Assembly (NCBI RefSeq): GCF_003640665.1
Contig: NZ_QQXL01000002.1
Span: forward strand, 248,001-312,000
Length of the DNA stretch: 64,000 nt
DNA from: Galactobacter caseinivorans
GTDB lineage: Bacteria; Actinomycetota; Actinomycetes; Actinomycetales; Micrococcaceae
Reading direction: 5' to 3'
Shown: one piece after another, positions 1-8,283 of the stretch
How the letters are laid out: each line of letters opens with the position of its first letter
Numbering within the stretch: position 1 is the stretch's first letter
The notes under the pieces: model-generated
The model's input: the letters and a program-made list of their open reading frames with translations, nothing else
The model's database searches: none
What the model was told of the DNA's origin: nothing
Program-made: the position numbers and the translations under genes

Positions 1-528
1 GCCGTGTTTTGGGTCCGCGGCGCGCAGGGCCCCTCCCTCATCCTGCTGGTCCTGGCCGTGGTGGTGCTGCTGCCCATCTGGCAGGGCGCCAGCGCCGCGC
101 TGAAGCACGGACGGCTGCGGCTCTCGCTCGAGCAGGTCAACATTGAGGCCCTCATGTCTCCCGTGGAGATGGTGCCCGCCGGGACCAGCGTGGCCGGCGC
201 CATTGAGGTGGGCGTCTTGGACGGCACCGTGATTCTGGCCATGGACCCGGAGCGCCAGCACCTGCTGCGCGTCATGCCAGAGGCCGTGCTTGCGGTCCCC
301 GAGCAGCTGCGCGCGGGAACCCCCGTGACGCGCGCCGGGGTTCCGGCGGACGACGCCGGCGTGGTCACCTTGGGCTCCAACGGCGACGCGCTGGTGCGCG
401 CGGTCGTCGAATCAGTCAGCGGGACGGTCCTGGTCGTTGATCAGGACGGGCAGTGCATCGGCGCCGTCCGCAGAGAAGTTGTCATCGCGGCCATCGAGGG
501 CCGCGTACGGAAGGAATCCCAGAAGTGA
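1..528 (+). CDS. Site-2 protease family protein, C-terminal part (cut by window edge)
   Basis: This is the 3' end of a gene that starts before the window. The visible part opens with one strongly hydrophobic segment (about residues 12-32 of the visible part), followed by a soluble region of about 140 residues that resembles a CBS-domain pair. That arrangement matches the C-terminus of actinobacterial Rip3-like M50 intramembrane metalloproteases, which often sit just upstream of trmI and the Pup genes. The HExxH zinc motif would lie outside the window, so protease identity rests on context and the tail alone. The stop codon overlaps the GTG start of the next gene by 4 bases, which suggests translational coupling. 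Confidence 0.6.
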   Translation, partial: AVFWVRGAQGPSLILLVLAVVVLLPIWQGASAALKHGRLRLSLEQVNIEALMSPVEMVPAGTSVAGAIEVGVLDGTVILAMDPERQHLLRVMPEAVLAVPEQLRAGTPVTRAGVPADDAGVVTLGSNGDALVRAVVESVSGTVLVVDQDGQCIGAVRREVVIAAIEGRVRKESQK

Positions 529-1733
529 ATGACGAGCAGTTCCCCACTCCCACCGGCGCCGACCACCGGCGCGGGCCCTTCCGCCCGGGGGATCGGGTCC
601 AGGTCACGGACCAGAAGCGGCGCATCAACACCCTGACCCTGCGCATCGGCGGGGAGTTTCACTCCCACGTCGGCGTGCTCTCCCACGACGCGATCATCGG
701 CCAGCCAGAGGGCTGCGTGGTAGAGAACTCCGACGAGGTGCGGTACCAGTGCCTGCGGCCGCTGCTCAAGGACTTTGTGCTCTCCATGCCACGCGGCGCG
801 GCTGTGGTGTACCCCAAGGACGCCGCCCAGATCGTCACCATGGGAGACATCTACCCGGGTGCCCATGTGGTGGAGGCAGGCGTGGGCTCCGGCGCCCTGA
901 CCATCTCCCTGCTGCGTGCGGTGGGAGACGGCGGCAGCGTGCACAGCTTTGAGCGCCGCGAGGAGTTCGCCGATGTGGCGCGTGGCAACGTCACCACCAT
1001 CTTTGGCGCGGTTCCCCCGGCATGGAAGCTCTCGCTGGGTGACTTCCAGGAACGGGTCCTGGAGGAGAAGGCGCCCGGTTCCGTTGACCGCGTGGTCCTG
1101 GACATGCTGGCCCCCTGGGAGTGCCTGGACGCCGTGGCCACGGTGCTGGCCCCCGGCGGGGTCTGGATCAACTACGTGGCCACCGTCACGCAGCTCTCCC
1201 GCGTGGTGGAGGCCATCCGCGCGGACGGCCGCTTCACCGAGCCGGACTCCTTTGAGTCCATGGTGCGCGGCTGGCACGTGGACGGCCTGGCCGTCCGCCC
1301 GGATCACCGCATGGTGGCCCACACCGGATTCCTCATGACCACCCGCCGCCTGGCGGACGGTGCCCAGGGCATTCCCCACGCCAAGCGCGTGAAGGAGGCC
1401 TCCTACTCCGCTCAGGACCTGAGCGCCTGGACCGCGGATCACTCCGAGGAGGCCTGGGTTCCCGAGGCATTGGGGGAGCGCGGCGTGTCCGTGAAGAAGC
1501 TGCGCAAGTCCGGGCGCGAGGCCCTGCGCACCGCCCAGGCCGGCGGCGCCGACGTGGACGAGTTCATGGATCAGGCCATGTCCCGCACCGTCTCTACACC
1601 GCGGGCGCCGCGAGCGGCTGATCCTGAGGCGCAGACCCCGGCGGACACGCAGGCCGCGGAACCCGAGAGTCACGCGCGGCATCGCGGCACCGCGCCGGTG
1701 GTCGAAGAAGGCGAAGGAGACAGCAAGGCATGA
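525..1733 (+). CDS. trmI: tRNA (adenine-58-N1)-methyltransferase TrmI
   Basis: The product (402 aa) methylates N1 of A58 in the T-loop of tRNAs using S-adenosylmethionine. The N-terminal small beta domain is followed by a Rossmann-type methyltransferase fold; the SAM-binding motif EAGVGSGA begins at about residue 117. The stretch VVLDMLAPWE fits the acceptor-site motif of the family. The chosen start is GTG 525, because GGAAGGA lies 9 bases upstream and the start overlaps the previous stop. The C-terminal 60 residues are low-complexity and poorly conserved. Actinobacterial trmI genes commonly precede the proteasome ATPase gene, as here, where the two overlap by 4 bases. Confidence 0.93.
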   Translation: MNDEQFPTPTGADHRRGPFRPGDRVQVTDQKRRINTLTLRIGGEFHSHVGVLSHDAIIGQPEGCVVENSDEVRYQCLRPLLKDFVLSMPRGAAVVYPKDAAQIVTMGDIYPGAHVVEAGVGSGALTISLLRAVGDGGSVHSFERREEFADVARGNVTTIFGAVPPAWKLSLGDFQERVLEEKAPGSVDRVVLDMLAPWECLDAVATVLAPGGVWINYVATVTQLSRVVEAIRADGRFTEPDSFESMVRGWHVDGLAVRPDHRMVAHTGFLMTTRRLADGAQGIPHAKRVKEASYSAQDLSAWTADHSEEAWVPEALGERGVSVKKLRKSGREALRTAQAGGADVDEFMDQAMSRTVSTPRAPRAADPEAQTPADTQAAEPESHARHRGTAPVVEEGEGDSKA

Positions 1734-3373
1734 GCCAGACCGGGAACCAGGCAGGCGGCACCGAGGCGCCGCACAACGAGCTGGTGGAGGCGCGACGGCG
1801 CGCCCAGGAGCTCTCCTTCAAGCTCACCGAGGTGAGCACGCAGAACACGCGCTTGGTGGATGCCCTGACCCGTTCCCGGGACAAGCTGGACGGCCTGCGT
1901 GCGGCGCTGGAGCATGACGGCGACCTGCCCATGGGCCACGGCGTGATTGTGGCCGTACATCAGGGCGGCACCGCGCTTCCCGGCACGTCCATCGCCTCCG
2001 CGGACGTGCGCAGCGTGGACGTGGCGCACGGCGGGCGTCGGGTGCGCACCGCGGTGTCCCCGCTGGTGGACTTTGCCGGCCTGCGCGCGGGCACCGAAGT
2101 GTTGCTCAACGAGGCGCTGGTGGTGGTGGCCACGCTGCCGCGCACCGGCACTGGCGAGCTCATGACGGTGCGCGAGGTGCTAGATGAGGCCCGGCTGCTG
2201 GTGGCCGGACCGGCGGATGATCAGCGGGTCGTGACCCTGGGCGGGGAGCTGCTGATCTCACCGCCGCGGCCGGGGGACCTGGTGATCGTGGAGCCACGCA
2301 GCATGGTCGCCACCCAGGTGGTGCGCCCCCAGGGATACTCCGCGCTGGAGTTGGAGCACGTCCCGGACACCCGGTACGCGGACATCGGCGGGCTTGGCCC
2401 GCAGATCGAGTCCATCCGCGACGCCGTCGAGCTGCCGTTCCTGCACCAGGAGCTCTTCGCCGAGCACGCGTTGCGCGCCCCGCGCGGCGTGCTGCTCTAT
2501 GGCCCTCCCGGCTGCGGCAAGACCCTGATTGCCCAGGCCGTGGCGCATTCGCTCTCCGAGGAGACCGGAGCCCAGGGCTACTTCCTCAACATCAAGGGCC
2601 CCGAGCTGCTGGATAAGTACGTGGGCGAGACGGAGCGTCAGATCCGCCTGATCTTTGCCCGTGCCCGCGAGAAGGCGGCCGCGGGTCATCCCGTTGTCAT
2701 CTTCTTTGACGAGATGGACGCGCTGTTCCGCACCCGTGGCACCGGCGTGTCCTCCGATGTGGAGACCACGGTTGTTCCCCAGCTGCTCGCGGAGATTGAT
2801 GGCGTGGAGACGCTGGAAAACGTGCTGATCGTGGGCGCCACCAACCGCGAGGACATGCTTGATCCTGCACTGTTGCGGCCCGGGCGCCTGGACGTGAAGG
2901 TGCGCATCCGCCGCCCGGACCGCGCCGGCGCAGAGGAAATTTTGGGCCTCTACCTCAATGCGAAGGTTCCCCTCTCCGAGGAGGCGCTGGCCCGGCACGA
3001 CGGCGATCGGGAGGCCACCGCGCGCGCCCTGCGGACCGCGGCGGCGGAGGAGATCTTCCGCACCGACTCACTCACGGCGCTGCTGGAGCTCACGGACGAG
3101 GACGGAACGATCACGCAGCTGCACCGCGGCGACCTGGTCTCCGGCGCCTCGCTGCGCAACATCGTTGACCGCGCCAAGCGTGCCGCGATCAAGCGCCTGC
3201 TGGCCGGCGGCGTGCGTGGGCTGGACGCGGAGCTGGTGCGCCACGCGGTGATCGACGAATTTGCCGAGTTGGGGCAGATGCCGGCCAGCAGCGATCCGGA
3301 GGAGTGGGCCCGGGTCTCCGGGCGCCGCGGTGCCCGGCTGGTGAAGGTGCGCTCGCTGGCGGCCGCGCCGTGA
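1730..3373 (+). CDS. arc: Proteasome-type AAA+ ATPase ARC (Mpa family)
   Basis: This 547-aa ring-forming AAA+ ATPase recognises pupylated proteins through its N-terminal coiled coil and unfolds them. An N-terminal helix (about residues 15-65) is followed by tandem OB-fold region and one AAA module with Walker A GPPGCGKT at 258-265 and Walker B FFDE at 325-328. The C-terminus reads SLAAAP. Proteasome-bearing relatives end in a GQYL-type motif that docks on the 20S core; this motif is missing. Together with the lack of prcBA next to pup, this suggests a proteasome-independent unfoldase, as described for Corynebacterium ARC. It lies in a tight operon with 4-bp overlaps on both sides. Confidence 0.93.
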   Translation: MSQTGNQAGGTEAPHNELVEARRRAQELSFKLTEVSTQNTRLVDALTRSRDKLDGLRAALEHDGDLPMGHGVIVAVHQGGTALPGTSIASADVRSVDVAHGGRRVRTAVSPLVDFAGLRAGTEVLLNEALVVVATLPRTGTGELMTVREVLDEARLLVAGPADDQRVVTLGGELLISPPRPGDLVIVEPRSMVATQVVRPQGYSALELEHVPDTRYADIGGLGPQIESIRDAVELPFLHQELFAEHALRAPRGVLLYGPPGCGKTLIAQAVAHSLSEETGAQGYFLNIKGPELLDKYVGETERQIRLIFARAREKAAAGHPVVIFFDEMDALFRTRGTGVSSDVETTVVPQLLAEIDGVETLENVLIVGATNREDMLDPALLRPGRLDVKVRIRRPDRAGAEEILGLYLNAKVPLSEEALARHDGDREATARALRTAAAEEIFRTDSLTALLELTDEDGTITQLHRGDLVSGASLRNIVDRAKRAAIKRLLAGGVRGLDAELVRHAVIDEFAELGQMPASSDPEEWARVSGRRGARLVKVRSLAAAP

Positions 3374-4983
3374 GCGCGCAGGCCCCGCGCGGCGTCGAGC
3401 CTCAGGACGGGGGCCGCCCCGGCCGCCGGATCATGGGCTTGGAGACGGAGTTCGGGATCCTGGCCCCGGGCCTCCCGGAGCTGAGCCCCACGCAGCTCTC
3501 CGCCGCGGTCGTCACCGCGATGGTGGAGGTGGCCCAGGAGCTGGGTTCACGCGGGGCAGGCGCGCCGTGGGACTACGTGCACGAGCGACCGCTGCAGGAC
3601 GCGCGCGGTTTTGAGCAGGAGCGCGCCACAGCGGATCCTAGCCAGCTCACGAACGAGGGCGCGGTGCTGGACGCCAGGCAGATTGCGCTGGAGGACGGGG
3701 ATGCCTGGGCGGCCCTGAAGTCCGAGCAGGACGTGCTCATGAACCTGGTGCTTGGCAATGGCGCCCGCTTTTACGTTGACCACGCCCACCCCGAGTACAG
3801 CTCCCCAGAGACCAGCAATGCATGGGACGCCATGACGTGGGACCTGGCGGGGGACCGCCTGGCCTCCCGCGCCGCGGAGTTGGCCGGGCAGCGGCTCGGC
3901 ACCGAGGTGTTGCTGCACAAGAACAACACCGACGGCAAGGGCCAAAGCTACGGCGCGCATGAGAACTATTTGGTTCCGCGCGCCCTGCCGTTTGACTCCC
4001 TCGTGGACGGGCTCACCCCGTTCTTTGTGACCCGGCAGGTCATCTGTGGGGCCGGGCGCGTGGGGCTGGGGCGTCGCGGCGAGCGCCCGGGCTTCCAGCT
4101 GTCCCAGCGGGGTGACTTCTTTGAGAATCGGGTGGGGCTGGAGACCACCATCAGGCGCCCCCTGATCAACACGCGCGACGAGCCGCATGCGGACGACGCG
4201 CGCTTTAGGCGCCTGCACGTCATCATCGGCGACGCGAACCTCTTCCCCGCCTCCACCCTGATACGAGCAGGGTCCACGTCCCTGGTCCTGCGACTGATCG
4301 AGGATGGCCTGGCGCCGCGGATCACGCTGGCGGACCCGGTGGGGGACCTGCAGCGGGTCTCCCACGACCCGGGACTGGGCGCCACGCTCGTGGCGGACGG
4401 TGGGCGCCGGCTGACGGCGCTGGACATCCAGGAGCTCTACCTGGGGGCCGCCGAGCGCCATTACGGCGACCCGGAGGATGCCGAGCGGGAGGCGCTGCGC
4501 CTGTGGCGCCGCTGCGTTGACCTGCTGCGTGCCGGGGATCCGGCGGCCGGTCACTGGGTGGAATGGCGCGGCAAGCTCAGCCTCATGGAGCGCTACCGCG
4601 AGCGCGGCCTGGCGTGGGATGACCCCAAGCTGGCGTTGGTGGACCTGCAGTGGGCGGACCTGCGCCCGGGCAAGGGCCTGGCGAACGCGCTGCTGCAGCG
4701 CGGCCAGGCGGCCGGCATGGTGGGGGAAGGTGAGGTGGAAGCGGCGCTGACCACACCGCCGTCGGACACCAGGGCCTGGACCCGTGGACGCACCCTGACC
4801 CGCTTCCCGGAGGCCGTGGTCGCCGCCAACTGGGACTCGCTCTCCCTCTCCCTGGATTGCCTGCCCCAGCTGGTGCGCGTGGGGCTGCCGGATCCGTGGC
4901 AGGGAACCCAGGCGCTGACGCAGGGGCTCTTTGAGCCGGGGGCGCGCGTGCAGGAGCTGATCAAGTCCCTGCGGGGGCTCTGA
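3370..4983 (+). CDS. dop: Depupylase/deamidase Dop
   Basis: Dop deamidates the C-terminal Gln of Pup to Glu and removes Pup from modified proteins. The product (537 aa from GTG 3370) belongs to the glutamine-synthetase-like Dop/PafA family. The nucleotide/Mg-binding motif GLETEFG lies at residues 23-29 and the catalytic-region motif YVDHAHPE contains Asp137. The segment between them (about 40-110) carries the extra loop region typical of Dop and absent from PafA, which separates the two paralogs in this operon. The start overlaps the arc stop by 4 bases; an internal ATG at 3433 would cut into the conserved motif. Pup in this genome ends in Gln, so Dop deamidase activity is required. Confidence 0.93.
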   Translation: MSAQAPRGVEPQDGGRPGRRIMGLETEFGILAPGLPELSPTQLSAAVVTAMVEVAQELGSRGAGAPWDYVHERPLQDARGFEQERATADPSQLTNEGAVLDARQIALEDGDAWAALKSEQDVLMNLVLGNGARFYVDHAHPEYSSPETSNAWDAMTWDLAGDRLASRAAELAGQRLGTEVLLHKNNTDGKGQSYGAHENYLVPRALPFDSLVDGLTPFFVTRQVICGAGRVGLGRRGERPGFQLSQRGDFFENRVGLETTIRRPLINTRDEPHADDARFRRLHVIIGDANLFPASTLIRAGSTSLVLRLIEDGLAPRITLADPVGDLQRVSHDPGLGATLVADGGRRLTALDIQELYLGAAERHYGDPEDAEREALRLWRRCVDLLRAGDPAAGHWVEWRGKLSLMERYRERGLAWDDPKLALVDLQWADLRPGKGLANALLQRGQAAGMVGEGEVEAALTTPPSDTRAWTRGRTLTRFPEAVVAANWDSLSLSLDCLPQLVRVGLPDPWQGTQALTQGLFEPGARVQELIKSLRGL

Positions 4984-5020
4984 GGCGCCACGGCGTGCGC
5001 CGTCGTGCCAAGATGGGGGC

Positions 5021-5212
5021 ATGGCACAGGAACGCATGCAGGGGCAGAAGAGCGGCTGGGAGCAGTCCAAGGTCCACGAGAATGAGGCGCTGAGCGCCAT
5101 CAAGCACAACCGTGACGCCGGGGTGGACAACCTCTTGGATGAGATTGATGGGCTGCTGGAGACCAACGCGGAGCAGTTCGTGAAGGGCTACGTCCAGAAG
5201 GGCGGCCAGTGA
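5021..5212 (+). CDS. pup: Prokaryotic ubiquitin-like protein Pup
   Basis: This 63-aa protein is the tag that PafA attaches to target lysines. It is rich in charged and polar residues, with the helix-forming central segment DNLLDEIDGLLETNAEQFV that binds the ARC coiled coil. It ends in YVQKGGQ, the diagnostic Gly-Gly-Gln terminus, which must be deamidated by Dop before ligation. The gene lies 37 bases after dop and overlaps the pafA start by 3-4 bases. In proteasome-containing actinobacteria prcB and prcA normally follow pup; here pafA follows directly. Confidence 0.97.
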   Translation: MAQERMQGQKSGWEQSKVHENEALSAIKHNRDAGVDNLLDEIDGLLETNAEQFVKGYVQKGGQ

Positions 5213-6609
5213 AGGAACGCATCGTCGGCATCGAGACCGAATATGGTCTGGCCTATGACGCTGCCGGTTCCAAGCCGCAGACCATCGAGGAGATCGCTCG
5301 GAGGCTCTTTGCCCCGGTCGTGGAATGGGGACGCTCCACCAACGTCTTCCTGACCAACGGCTCGCGGCTCTATCTTGACGTTGGCTCCCACCCGGAGGTC
5401 GCCACTGCTGAGTGTGTGGACCCCCTGGACCTGCTGGCCCAGGACCGCGCCGGAGTGCAGATCCTTGCGGATCTGACCGCGCGGGCCCAGGCCGGGATCC
5501 GCGCGAAGGGCGGAGAGGGCAGCATCCACCTCTTCCGCAATAACGTGGACTCCGCGGGAAACTCCTTTGGATGCCACGAGAACTACCTGATCCCCAGGCG
5601 CCTTGAATACGCGCGCCTCACGGATCACCTGCTGCCCTTCCTCGTCACCAGGCAGCTGCTCTCCGGGGCAGGGCACGTGGTGCAGGGCCCGGACGGCGCC
5701 CGCCTGGTGCTCTCCCAGCGCGCCGAGCACATGTGGGAGGGCGTCTCCAGCTCCTCCACCCGCTCCCGGCCCATGATCAATACCCGCGATGAGCCACACG
5801 CGGACGCCGAGCGCTTCCGCCGGCTGCACGTGATTGTGGGAGATACCAACATGGCGGAGGGCAGCACGCTGCTCAAGACCGTCTCCACCCACCTGGTGCT
5901 CTCCTTGCTGGAGACGGGACGGGTGATGCCCTCCTGGGCCATCGCCAACCCCGTGAAGGCCCTGCGAGAGATTTCGACAGAGGCCAGCGCCACCACGCAG
6001 CTGCTGCTGGCGGATGGGCGCACCGTGACGGCCCTGGAGGTACAGGAGTACTTCCTGGAGGCCGCCACGGAACACGCCAGATCCACCGGCATGGATTCCG
6101 GGGTGGTTCCGGAGGTCCTGGAGCTCTGGGCGCGCACCCTGCGCGCGTGGGCCGCGCAGGACCTGGACCCCGTCGCGGACACGCTAGATTTTGCCGCCAA
6201 GCGCTCCCTGCTCACGCGCTACGCGGAGCGCCACGGGCTGGACCTGGGGGACCCGAGGGTGGCCCGCCTGGAGCTGGCCTATCACGACGTGGCCCCTGGG
6301 GCCGGCCTGGTGCCCGGCCTGGAACAGCGCGGACTGCTGCGCCGCTTTACCGACCCGGCGGCGGTCTCCCAGGCCCGTTCCGAGCCGCCCCGCGGCAGCC
6401 GCGCGGAGATCCGCTCGCGCTTCTTGCACGCCGCACGGCGCGCCGGCGTGGACCATCAGGCGGACTGGCTGCACCTCAAGCTCACGGAGGAGCCCTCCAA
6501 GACCGTGCTGCTCACGGACCCCTTTGCCACCAGCGACCCCGCCGCGGATGAACTGATCCAGGCGTTGGACACACTGCCCACTGTGCATACTCACAGCACG
6601 GCGTTATAG
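5209..6609 (+). CDS. pafA: Pup--protein ligase PafA
   Basis: PafA (466 aa) forms an isopeptide bond between the Pup C-terminal glutamate and substrate lysines, using ATP. The glutamine-synthetase-like fold shows the Mg/ATP motif GIETEYG at residues 7-13 and YLDVGSHPE with Asp57, the likely catalytic base. WGRSTNVFLTNGSRLYLD is characteristic of PafA rather than Dop. The GTG start overlaps the pup stop codon. A GC-rich hairpin follows 5 bases after the stop, so this is probably the end of the arc-dop-pup-pafA transcription unit. Confidence 0.95.
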   Translation: MKERIVGIETEYGLAYDAAGSKPQTIEEIARRLFAPVVEWGRSTNVFLTNGSRLYLDVGSHPEVATAECVDPLDLLAQDRAGVQILADLTARAQAGIRAKGGEGSIHLFRNNVDSAGNSFGCHENYLIPRRLEYARLTDHLLPFLVTRQLLSGAGHVVQGPDGARLVLSQRAEHMWEGVSSSSTRSRPMINTRDEPHADAERFRRLHVIVGDTNMAEGSTLLKTVSTHLVLSLLETGRVMPSWAIANPVKALREISTEASATTQLLLADGRTVTALEVQEYFLEAATEHARSTGMDSGVVPEVLELWARTLRAWAAQDLDPVADTLDFAAKRSLLTRYAERHGLDLGDPRVARLELAYHDVAPGAGLVPGLEQRGLLRRFTDPAAVSQARSEPPRGSRAEIRSRFLHAARRAGVDHQADWLHLKLTEEPSKTVLLTDPFATSDPAADELIQALDTLPTVHTHSTAL

Positions 6610-6613
6610 CCTT

Positions 6614-6641
6614 CAGGGTCGGGTGTTTTGCACCCTCCCTG
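6614..6641 (+). terminator. Hairpin after pafA
   Basis: The arms CAGGG..GGGTG and CACCC..CCCTG pair around a TTTTG loop just after the pafA stop. There is no clear U-tract, so it may act as a weak or Rho-assisted terminator. Confidence 0.45.
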
Positions 6642-6684
6642 TCACCAATACCATGCAACCGACACGACGAAAGTGATTCTCCGC

Positions 6685-7671
6685 GTGCGTAAGCTCTCTG
6701 CCGCCGTTCTGGCCGGCGCTCTCATGTTCACCCTGGCCGCCTGCGGCAACGACGATGGCAAGTCCAGCTCGCCCTCGTCCTCTTCCAGCGCGGCCGCCGC
6801 CTCATCCGGCGCAGCCCCCGGCAGCAGCGCAGCGCCCGCTCCCGCCAAGGAGTCCGGCGATCAGAGCGTGTTGGGCAAGGCCACCGTCACTCAGAACGAG
6901 CAGGGCGCCAAGGAGCCCACCGTGAAGTTTGAGACGCCGGTCGCCGCGGACGCGAAGGTGGGCGCCCGCCTGGCCAACCCCGGAACCGGCGACGAGCTGA
7001 AGGAGGGGCAGATGCTCTCCGTCAACATCGCCCCATATGACGCCGCCACCGGCAAGCAGGTGGAGAACGCCGACTACAAGACGCCCAAGAGCATCAAGAT
7101 GACCGCGGCGAGCTTCGCCGGCGGCCTGGAGGATGCTTGGGCGGTCATGCAGACCGCAAAGGTCGGCGCGGACGTCTCCGTGTTGGTCCCGGCGACGGCC
7201 ACCGGAGGTAAGGCACAGTTCTGGGTGCTGCACGTCAAGGAGCAGAAGGCGGCAGCCGTGACCTGGAACAAGTCTGACCAGGCCGGAGACAAGATTGAGG
7301 TTGCAGAGAAGGCCGGCGCGTACACGCTCACGCTCCCCAAGGGTGATGACCCCACCAAGCTGAAGGTTGACGTGCTCAAGAAGGGCACCGAGGGCAAGGC
7401 GGCCACCGCCACGTCCCAGGTCTCCGCCCTGTACGCGGGTGCCCGCTACGCCAACGGCGTGCAGTTCGATGGCAACTTCGACACCAACACCCCGGCGGCG
7501 TTTAAGCTCAACGAGGTCATCAAGGGTTGGACCCAGGGCCTGACCGGCCTCAAGGCCGGCTCCGTGGTGGTTCTGACCATCCCGAAGGACCTGGCCTACC
7601 CGACCGCTGCCGCAGGCAGCGGCACCGAGGGTGCGCTGGTCTTCCTGGTCAAGATCGACAAGGTTTCTTGA
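6685..7671 (+). CDS. FKBP-type peptidyl-prolyl isomerase, lipoprotein
   Basis: A secreted, lipid-anchored prolyl isomerase of about 328 aa. Starting at GTG 6685 gives a classical lipoprotein signal peptide (MRKLSAAVLAGALMFTLAAC) with lipobox LAAC; GTG 6673, four codons upstream, is an alternative. A Ser/Ala/Pro-rich linker follows the cysteine. The C-terminal 90 residues are a recognisable FKBP domain (VIKGWTQGLTGLKAGSVVVLTIP, then GALVFLVKI). The preceding region (GTGDELKEGQMLSVNI...) looks like a second, degenerate FKBP fold. The gene is followed by a second, cytoplasmic FKBP, a pairing common in Micrococcaceae near the Pup genes. Role in extracytoplasmic protein folding is inferred. Confidence 0.85.
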   Translation: MRKLSAAVLAGALMFTLAACGNDDGKSSSPSSSSSAAAASSGAAPGSSAAPAPAKESGDQSVLGKATVTQNEQGAKEPTVKFETPVAADAKVGARLANPGTGDELKEGQMLSVNIAPYDAATGKQVENADYKTPKSIKMTAASFAGGLEDAWAVMQTAKVGADVSVLVPATATGGKAQFWVLHVKEQKAAAVTWNKSDQAGDKIEVAEKAGAYTLTLPKGDDPTKLKVDVLKKGTEGKAATATSQVSALYAGARYANGVQFDGNFDTNTPAAFKLNEVIKGWTQGLTGLKAGSVVVLTIPKDLAYPTAAAGSGTEGALVFLVKIDKVS

Positions 7672-7677
7672 TCGCCG

Positions 7678-7697
7678 GCGGTGGCCGCGGCCACCGC
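7678..7697. terminator. 20-bp perfect palindrome after FKBP lipoprotein gene
   Basis: GCGGTGGCCG followed by CGGCCACCGC is a perfect 20-bp palindrome 6 bases after the stop codon. The position suggests a terminator, but no T-run follows, so the function is uncertain. Confidence 0.35.
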
Positions 7698-7776
7698 AAA
7701 CAGGTGTTCTGAACCTCACATTGGCCTCAGCAACATCACGATGTCCTTCTGAAAATCACTACGCAGGAGCATGAAT

Positions 7777-8178
7777 ATGTCCTTTGGTAACCGCTCATTT
7801 GACCTTGACCGCGGCAAGCCCGAGATTGATTTCCCGGGCACCGACGTCCCCACCGAGCTCGTCATCATCGACGAGGTGGAGGGCACCGGAACCGTGGTGA
7901 AGGCGGGCAACACCGTCTCCACCCACTACGTCGGCGTCTCCTGGAGCACCGGCGAGGAGTTTGACGCCTCGTGGAACCGCGGCGCCCCGCTGGACTTCAC
8001 GGCCGGCATTGGCCAGGTCATCCAGGGCTGGGACCAGGGCCTGCTTGGCATGAAGGTGGGCGGTCGCCGCCGCCTGGAGATCCCCGCGTCCATGGCTTAC
8101 GGCCACCGCGGTGCCCCGCCGGCCATTGGCCCGGATGAGGCGCTCATCTTTGTGGTGGATCTGCTGGCCGTTCGCTAA
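7777..8178 (+). CDS. FKBP-type peptidyl-prolyl cis-trans isomerase (cytoplasmic)
   Basis: A single-domain FKBP of 133 aa that catalyses prolyl cis-trans isomerisation. Typical motifs are THYVGVSWSTGEEFDASW, VIQGWDQGLLGMKVGGRR, IPASMAYGHRG and LIFVVDLL. It has no signal peptide, so it should be cytoplasmic. The start is set at ATG 7777 because CAGGAG ends 7 bases before it; the in-frame ATG at 7771 would leave only one base of spacing. It lies behind its lipoprotein paralog with 105 bases between them, and a strong hairpin follows. Confidence 0.9.
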   Translation: MSFGNRSFDLDRGKPEIDFPGTDVPTELVIIDEVEGTGTVVKAGNTVSTHYVGVSWSTGEEFDASWNRGAPLDFTAGIGQVIQGWDQGLLGMKVGGRRRLEIPASMAYGHRGAPPAIGPDEALIFVVDLLAVR

Positions 8179-8220
8179 GCAGCCACCCGCCGGGACCGGT
8201 CTCCCGGACCCCGGTTCGGC

Positions 8221-8268
8221 AACACCCCGTCCGCCCGCAGCGCAAGCCGCTCGGGTGGGCGGGGTGTT
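8221..8268 (+). terminator. Strong hairpin between FKBP gene and pafBC
   Basis: Arms at 8221-8237 and 8252-8268 pair over 17 positions with two imperfect pairs and a 14-base loop. It lies 43 bases after the FKBP stop and immediately before the pafBC promoter, as expected for a terminator separating the two units. Confidence 0.65.
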
Positions 8269-8272
8269 CTCG

Positions 8273-8278
8273 TATAGC
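8273..8278 (+). promoter_or_regulatory. Candidate -10 element for leaderless pafBC mRNA
   Basis: TATAGC ends 5 bases before GTG 8284 (8 before GTG 8287), and there is no ribosome-binding site in between. This spacing places transcription start at or next to the start codon. Confidence 0.45.
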
Positions 8279-8283
8279 CTGCT

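Noticed and set aside
441-1682. Long reading frame opposite trmI
   Set aside because: It mirrors the codon pattern of trmI in high-GC DNA, has a His/Gly/Ala-rich composition unlike real proteins, and no ribosome-binding site.
3547-5166. 539-codon frame opposite dop and pup
   Set aside because: Shadow of dop in GC-rich DNA; dop is conserved throughout.
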